Below, piece after piece: positions 7,013 to 10,328 of a DNA stretch of 10,328 nt. The stretch's first letter is position 1. The number at the start of each line of letters is the position of its first letter. Below the pieces are notes generated by a model, which was given only the letters and a program-made list of their open reading frames with translations, had not been told where the DNA came from and did not search any database. Both the position numbers and the translations under genes were made by a program. Origin of the DNA: Paralcaligenes sp039935015 (GTDB lineage: Bacteria; Pseudomonadota; Gammaproteobacteria; Burkholderiales; Burkholderiaceae_B); contig JBDTLC010000166.1 in the NCBI GenBank assembly GCA_039935015.1, forward strand, positions 1-10,328. The letters are read 5' to 3'.

Positions 7013-7734
7013 TTGATAGGCATCGCTTGAGCGCCGCCGGATGTCGTAGCGTCTGGCGCCGCGGTTGTACTGGGAGCAGCCGTACTGGGAGCAGCCGAAT
7101 TGTCTTGGACAGGCGCGGGCGACTGCCTCTGTTGCAGGCTCTCGGGCGAGACAATTTCAAACAATTTTACTACTTTATTGACGCCACTTACACCAGAGGC
7201 GACCAGGGCAGCCCTGTCGCCTTCATCTTGCGTAACTTTGCCCAGCAGATACACCACGCCGCGTTCGGTTGTGATGGTAATGGTACGGGTTGGGACACCC
7301 TTGGTATCGATCAGGGATGCTGTGACTTTGGATGTAATCCATGTGTCGTTGGTGCGCACGCTAAGTGGAGTAATGTCGCCCACTCGGAGCTCATTGACGA
7401 CTTTCTTAACCTTTTCTATACGGCCAGCTACTTCTGTGGCTTGTTGCTTCAGCGCTTCGGTAGACACGTCTCCGGTAAGGAGCAGAAGCCCACCGTAGCA
7501 GGAGGAGTTGATGCGTCCCTTATCGCCCACCAGTTCGTGCATTTGGTTGGCCGACTTCAGTTCGATAGCCTTGTCTTCGACCTGTTGGCCGGTTGTGCGT
7601 CGATCGCTCGCCACGGCGGCAGTTGTAGCCGCGCCACCTACAAACAGAACGCCGCAACCAGGCAGGGTGCAAAGGCTGACGGCGGTCAGCGAGGCCAGCA
7701 TTAATAAGCGGGTATGTCGTGTGAAGGTAGGCAT
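7009..7734 (-). CDS. dolP: Two-BON-domain outer-membrane lipoprotein, DolP/YraP-like
   Basis: A 241-residue lipoprotein with tandem BON domains. The N-terminus (MPTFTRHTR, then a hydrophobic core) ends in the lipobox LPGC with Cys27 as the lipidated residue. The following GVLFVGGAA and VASDRRTTG match the start of mature DolP proteins. BON1 covers about 48-118 and BON2 about 127-195. E. coli DolP uses BON2 to bind anionic phospholipid and supports outer-membrane integrity and NlpD/AmiC function. A tail of about 45 residues rich in Ala, Ser, Thr and Pro follows BON2, with a perfect AAPST pentapeptide repeat, making it longer than E. coli DolP (191). It overlaps the gmhA stop by one base (TAATG) and tlpA by four. 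Position next to the SIS gene, yraN and rsmI matches the E. coli rsmI-lpoA-yraN-diaA-dolP locus, without lpoA. Confidence 0.87.
   Translation of the reverse strand: MPTFTRHTRLLMLASLTAVSLCTLPGCGVLFVGGAATTAAVASDRRTTGQQVEDKAIELKSANQMHELVGDKGRINSSCYGGLLLLTGDVSTEALKQQATEVAGRIEKVKKVVNELRVGDITPLSVRTNDTWITSKVTASLIDTKGVPTRTITITTERGVVYLLGKVTQDEGDRAALVASGVSGVNKVVKLFEIVSPESLQQRQSPAPVQDNSAAPSTAAPSTTAAPDATTSGGAQAMPIK
7067..7096. repeat. 15-bp tandem repeat in the dolP 3' end
   Basis: GTACTGGGAGCAGCC is present twice, perfectly and head to tail (7067-7081, 7082-7096). On the coding minus strand it specifies two copies of Ala-Ala-Pro-Ser-Thr. The unit length is a multiple of three, so copy-number change would lengthen or shorten the lipoprotein tail without a frameshift. 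Confidence 0.85.
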
Positions 7735-8327
7735 TAGAGAGTGTCTCCCAGTAGCAAGGCGTCGATGCCGTCACACAAAGCATGCAAAAGCAGAATGTGG
7801 ACTTCTTGAATGCGCATGGTGCGCTCGTGTGGAACGCATAAGTGAATGTCGGTTTCGTAGAGTTGTGCGCTGACGTTGCCCCCACCTTTGCCGGTAAGTG
7901 CCAAGATCGGCATGTCACGCTCGTGGGCTGCTTCGATGGCTCGCAGAATATTGGGCGAGTTGCCGCTACTGGATATGACAACAAGGACGTCGCCCGACTG
8001 GCCCAAGGCGCTTACCTGACGTTCGAAGATGGCGTCGAACCCGTAGTCGTTGCCCACGGCCGTCAGGATAGATGTGTCTGTATTGAGTGCAACGCCAGCC
8101 AGCGGCAGACGATCGCGTTCGAAGCGGCCCACGAGTTCAGCAATGAAGTGCTGGGCGTCGGCCGCAGATCCGCCATTGCCGCAGGCAAGGATTTTGCCGT
8201 TTCCAGTTACCGTGCTAAACAGCAACTCGACCCCGGCAGCCAAGGAACCCGCGAGCGCTTTGGAACTGGCCTTCATCGTATCGATGGCATCGTCGAAATG
8301 CGAGGTCATGCGTGATGTCATATCCAT
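7734..8327 (-). CDS. gmhA: SIS-domain phosphoheptose isomerase (GmhA-like, in the diaA position)
   Basis: A single-SIS-domain protein of 197 residues. GmhA converts sedoheptulose 7-phosphate to D-glycero-D-manno-heptose 7-phosphate, the first step to ADP-heptose for the lipopolysaccharide core. Sugar-phosphate-binding motifs are CGNGGSAADAQHF (49-61), SSSGNS (119-124) and ALTGKGGG (143-150). The residues that act or bind metal in characterised GmhA enzymes are all present by alignment: His60, Glu64, Gln174 and His182. E. coli DiaA, a DnaA-binding relative found in the same gene neighbourhood, lacks this Glu/His pair. That favours an isomerase, although other stretches (LNTDTSILTA, ALGQSGDVL) resemble DiaA too. 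Start codons at 8327, 8321 and 8309 are all possible and none has a good ribosome site; 8327 gives the longest product. The gene overlaps dolP by one base. Confidence 0.85.
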   Translation of the reverse strand: MDMTSRMTSHFDDAIDTMKASSKALAGSLAAGVELLFSTVTGNGKILACGNGGSAADAQHFIAELVGRFERDRLPLAGVALNTDTSILTAVGNDYGFDAIFERQVSALGQSGDVLVVISSSGNSPNILRAIEAAHERDMPILALTGKGGGNVSAQLYETDIHLCVPHERTMRIQEVHILLLHALCDGIDALLLGDTL

Positions 8328-8335
8328 ATGCCGGT

Positions 8336-8367
8336 ATTATCTCATGTTCGATCAAAAATGATGTCAA
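8336..8367 (-). promoter_or_regulatory. Candidate promoter of the gmhA-dolP-tlpA operon
   Basis: In the 64-bp gap between yraN and gmhA the minus strand carries a perfect -35 consensus TTGACA (8362-8367) and GATAAT (8336-8341). The latter is preceded by TG one base upstream, making the extended -10 TGAGATAAT (8336-8344). The 20-base spacing is long, but an extended -10 can compensate. If used, transcription would begin near 8329-8330, only two or three bases before ATG 8327. Confidence 0.45.
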
Positions 8368-8391
8368 TGGACGTAACGGCTCAAATTGCTT

Positions 8392-8880
8392 TCAGTCTGC
8401 CGTAAACGCCTGTTTGATCCAGTTTATGCCATGAGGTTCCACAGTAACCACGTCGAAGCGGCAAACGGGAGTGGTATGGCCGAAGTATCGGCGGCCAAGC
8501 GACGGCAAAAAATAATGGGCGCTGCGGATCAGGCGTTGCTGCTTGGCGCGGTTTACACTGGCAGCGGCGCCTCCATGGCGTGAGTCGTGCCGGTGCCGAA
8601 CCTCGATAAAGATCAGCACCGACCGATCCAGGCCGACCAGGTCGATTTCACCGGCCTTGCAGCGCAAGTTCTGTCCTATGATCAGTATGCCGGCGGCTTC
8701 GAGCAGGTCTTTGGCCTGTTGCTCGGCCTGTTGACCTACGCGCTGGGTGGGCGATAGTACGACGCGTGTGGCCTCAGGGCGCCCGACTCGGGTACGAGCC
8801 AGGCGCCTGCGGCGCTTTCTTACTGCGGTTTTCTGTGCGATCCGCGTCAGTTCCTGGATAATTTGATCTTCGCCTGGCAT
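8392..8880 (-). CDS. yraN: YraN family protein (UPF0102), nuclease-like fold
   Basis: A 162-residue cytoplasmic protein of the widely conserved UPF0102 family, whose biological role is not established. The conserved domain (about 49-162) resembles PD-(D/E)XK nucleases: GQQAEQQAKDLL with Glu53, KAGEIDLV with Asp80, and IFIEVRHR with Glu93 and Arg95 in the place of the usual lysine. GGAAASVNRAKQQRL follows, as in E. coli YraN. The first 45 residues are an extra arm not found in the 131-residue E. coli protein, with a strongly basic patch around 20-34 (RKRRRR then ARTR). ATG 8880 is supported by AGGA nine bases upstream, so the arm looks genuine. It is divergent from rsmI and lies 64 bp upstream of gmhA, with a candidate promoter in that gap, so it may be only partly co-transcribed with gmhA. 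Confidence 0.87.
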   Translation of the reverse strand: MPGEDQIIQELTRIAQKTAVRKRRRRLARTRVGRPEATRVVLSPTQRVGQQAEQQAKDLLEAAGILIIGQNLRCKAGEIDLVGLDRSVLIFIEVRHRHDSRHGGAAASVNRAKQQRLIRSAHYFLPSLGRRYFGHTTPVCRFDVVTVEPHGINWIKQAFTAD

Positions 8881-8913
8881 GCGTCGATGTCCTGTTTAAG
8901 GTTTGTGTCTAGT

Positions 8914-9852
8914 ATGAGTGAAACCCCTGGTTATGTAGATTCCCAAGCGACATGGAATCGTCTCATTGCACGCGTCGGCGCGCAAGACTGGCCTGTTGCG
9001 ACTTTGTATGTGGTAGCCACCCCGATTGGCAATTTGGGCGACTTGGGTCTGCGCGCTTGGCAAACTTTGGCGCGCTGCGACGTCATTGCAGCAGAGGATA
9101 CTCGTGCCAGTCGGCCATTGCTCGATGCCTGGGGAGTGACCACGCCGTTAATGGCGGCGCATCGCCACAACGAGGCCAGCGCGGCCGAGTCGATTGTGGC
9201 GCGTCTGGCGAAAGGTCAGCGGGTAGGGCTAATTTCCGATGCTGGGGCGCCGGCGGTCAGCGATCCAGGCGCGCGAATTGTGCGCGCGGTACGTGAAGCA
9301 GGCTACGGTGTTGTGGCGGTTCCGGGCGCTAGTGCAGTCATTACGGCATTGATGGCCAGCGGCGCGACATCCGACGAGAACCCCGCATTCGTGTTTGCGG
9401 GATTCCCTCCCCCGAAGTCGATGGCGCGGCAGAAGTGGCTCGCACAGTGGTGCGTCATCGCAGCGCCGATCGTGATGTTCGAGTCTCCACATCGTCTGGA
9501 TGCGGCCATCAGGGATTTGGTCAAGGTGTGTGGACCGGATCGCTTGCTGACGCTGGCGCGCGAGCTGACCAAGCGTTTTGAGCAGGTCGTGACGCAGCCG
9601 CTGGGCGAGGTCGCTGCGTGGCTGGCTGAAGATACCCATCGTGGCCAGGGTGAATTCGTACTGATTGTTCATCAGGCGCCAAGCGAGCCAGAGGCCCAAG
9701 CGTTGGACGCCGAAGTGCTGAAGTTGCTCGATGCGCTGCTGGAATCGCTTAGTGTGCGCGATGCGGCGCGTGTCGCTGCCAAGGTAAGCGGCATGCCGCG
9801 CGATGTCCTCTACGCGCAAGCGCTTTCGCGAGCGAAGGACAAAAGCGATTAG
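8914..9852 (+). CDS. rsmI: 16S rRNA (cytidine(1402)-2'-O)-methyltransferase
   Basis: An SAM-dependent methyltransferase of the tetrapyrrole-methylase fold that 2'-O-methylates C1402 of 16S rRNA in the decoding centre, a cytoplasmic step of small-subunit maturation. From ATG 8914 it has 312 residues (286 in E. coli). Motifs in order are VATPIGNLGD (34-43), AAEDTRAS (59-66), LISDAGAPAVSDPG (106-119) and VPGASAV (137-143), followed by the C-terminal domain with FESPHRL and ARELTKRFE. About 30 residues precede the first strand, somewhat more than usual. In-frame ATG 8887 and TTG 8863 would overlap yraN; 8914 is chosen for length and a TAAGG upstream, though that site is 12 bases away. Only 33 bp separate it from the divergent yraN start, so its promoter probably lies inside the yraN 5' coding region. 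Confidence 0.95.
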   Translation: MSETPGYVDSQATWNRLIARVGAQDWPVATLYVVATPIGNLGDLGLRAWQTLARCDVIAAEDTRASRPLLDAWGVTTPLMAAHRHNEASAAESIVARLAKGQRVGLISDAGAPAVSDPGARIVRAVREAGYGVVAVPGASAVITALMASGATSDENPAFVFAGFPPPKSMARQKWLAQWCVIAAPIVMFESPHRLDAAIRDLVKVCGPDRLLTLARELTKRFEQVVTQPLGEVAAWLAEDTHRGQGEFVLIVHQAPSEPEAQALDAEVLKLLDALLESLSVRDAARVAAKVSGMPRDVLYAQALSRAKDKSD

Positions 9853-9892
9853 AACGCGCTGCGCTGGCCGATTTCGTTCGGCATTCAGCAGT

Positions 9893-9913
9893 TGACAGCC
9901 ACGAGGGCTGTCA
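9893..9913. terminator. Hairpin between convergent rsmI and SPOR genes
   Basis: A perfect 8-bp stem (TGACAGCC at 9893-9900, GGCTGTCA at 9906-9913) encloses the loop ACGAG in the 69-bp gap between two converging genes. Neither side has a T-tract, so it is not a classic intrinsic terminator. It may mark a bidirectional 3' end or protect transcripts. A smaller GCCGA/TCGGC hairpin lies upstream (9867-9871 with 9878-9882). Confidence 0.45.
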
Positions 9914-9921
9914 CTACAAAT

Positions 9922-10328
9922 TCAGCGTGTGGCCACGGTCGAGGCGGCTCCGGTTTGCTGTCGGATGCGCACGGCCGCGTTAACGGCCGCCGTGCGGTTG
10001 GGATAGGGGCCGATTTGCACGCGGTATAGATGGCTTTCGGTCAGGACCTGGGCCGGCCGACTTTCTATCCGGCCTATTTGCTCGTTAAGCTTGCTGGCCA
10101 TGTGCTGGGCGTTTTCCGGGCCGCTAAAAGCGCCGAATTGCAGGTAGATTTGATTATCTATGGCGCTTTGCGCCTGGGCTTGCGGGGTTGTTGTAGCGGC
10201 ACCCCTTGTGGGTGCCATATTATCGATATGCACACGCGAGACCGATTCCGTTTCGTCCTGTGATGGATCTTCAGCGGGGTTCTGCAGCGCCAACATCACA
10301 TTAGGTGTGGGCTGAAAGGCTGGGGTGG
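9922..10328 (-). CDS. SPOR-domain protein, C-terminal part, probably RlpA-like (partial)
   Basis: This is the 3' end of a gene whose reading frame stays open to the window edge. The 135 visible residues begin inside the protein (TPAFQPTPNV), so the start lies outside. About 50 residues of Pro/Gln/Thr-rich linker lead into a SPOR domain: IYLQFGAFSGPENAQ opens it, YRVQIGPYPNRTAA is the second conserved strand, and it ends near the C-terminus (ASTVATR). SPOR domains bind peptidoglycan glycan strands stripped of peptides and so localise to the division septum. A C-terminal SPOR after a low-complexity linker fits RlpA, the septal lytic transglycosylase, but other SPOR proteins such as a SPOR-tailed DacA or FtsN-like protein are possible because the catalytic part is not visible. 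It converges on rsmI. Confidence 0.8.
   Translation of the reverse strand, partial: TPAFQPTPNVMLALQNPAEDPSQDETESVSRVHIDNMAPTRGAATTTPQAQAQSAIDNQIYLQFGAFSGPENAQHMASKLNEQIGRIESRPAQVLTESHLYRVQIGPYPNRTAAVNAAVRIRQQTGAASTVATR

Noticed and set aside
7027..7704. Long plus-strand open frame (225 codons) opposite dolP
   Set aside because: It is antisense to a well-supported lipoprotein, has no recognisable domain, and is explained by codon bias on the opposite strand.
9229..9819. Minus-strand open frame (196 codons) opposite rsmI
   Set aside because: It is antisense to clear RsmI motifs, with no domain of its own.

Overview
The window is an ordinary chromosomal segment of a betaproteobacterium. The protein sequences and gene order (gpmA-envC-ctpA-moeB, argB beside a HAD nucleotidase, yraN-gmhA-dolP beside rsmI) look most like Alcaligenaceae, the Bordetella/Achromobacter/Pusillimonas group. 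This rests on remembered family sequences, not a search. The DNA is moderately GC-rich throughout. I see no insertion sequence, integrase, tRNA, CRISPR array or compositional break, so nothing suggests recent transfer. Coding density is very high: the longest non-coding gap is 164 bp (6354-6517), and no gap reaches 300 bp.

Region 1 (1-4638, plus strand) is a four-gene run. It encodes phosphoglycerate mutase (gpmA), the murein hydrolase activator EnvC, a carboxy-terminal processing protease (ctpA) and a MoeB/ThiF-type adenylyltransferase. gpmA and envC are one base apart. ctpA and the MoeB-like gene share one base (TAATG).

Region 2 (4680-6353, minus strand) is argB followed directly by a HAD-family, probable pyrimidine 5'-nucleotidase. 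It converges on region 1.

Region 3 (6461-8880, minus strand) is yraN, then a SIS-domain phosphoheptose isomerase-like gene (gmhA), a two-BON lipoprotein (dolP) and a TlpA-type thioredoxin. The last three are chained by TAATG and ATGA overlaps and end at a clear Rho-independent terminator upstream of argB.

Region 4 (8914-10328) has rsmI on the plus strand, divergent from yraN with only 33 bp between start codons. It converges on the C-terminal part of a SPOR-domain protein, probably RlpA, which is cut by the window end.

A functional theme is envelope and septal peptidoglycan processing: EnvC (amidase activation), CtpA (periplasmic proteolysis), DolP (outer-membrane lipoprotein, linked to the NlpD/AmiC amidase branch in E. 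coli), TlpA (periplasmic thiol redox) and a SPOR protein (binds denuded glycan made by amidases). Housekeeping genes for glycolysis, arginine synthesis, cofactor sulfur chemistry, heptose synthesis and rRNA methylation are interleaved. I found no convincing undescribed system. The points most worth checking are the GmhA-versus-DiaA identity of the SIS gene, a possible near-leaderless promoter in front of it, a 5-residue tandem repeat in the DolP-like lipoprotein, and two small regulatory-looking repeats.
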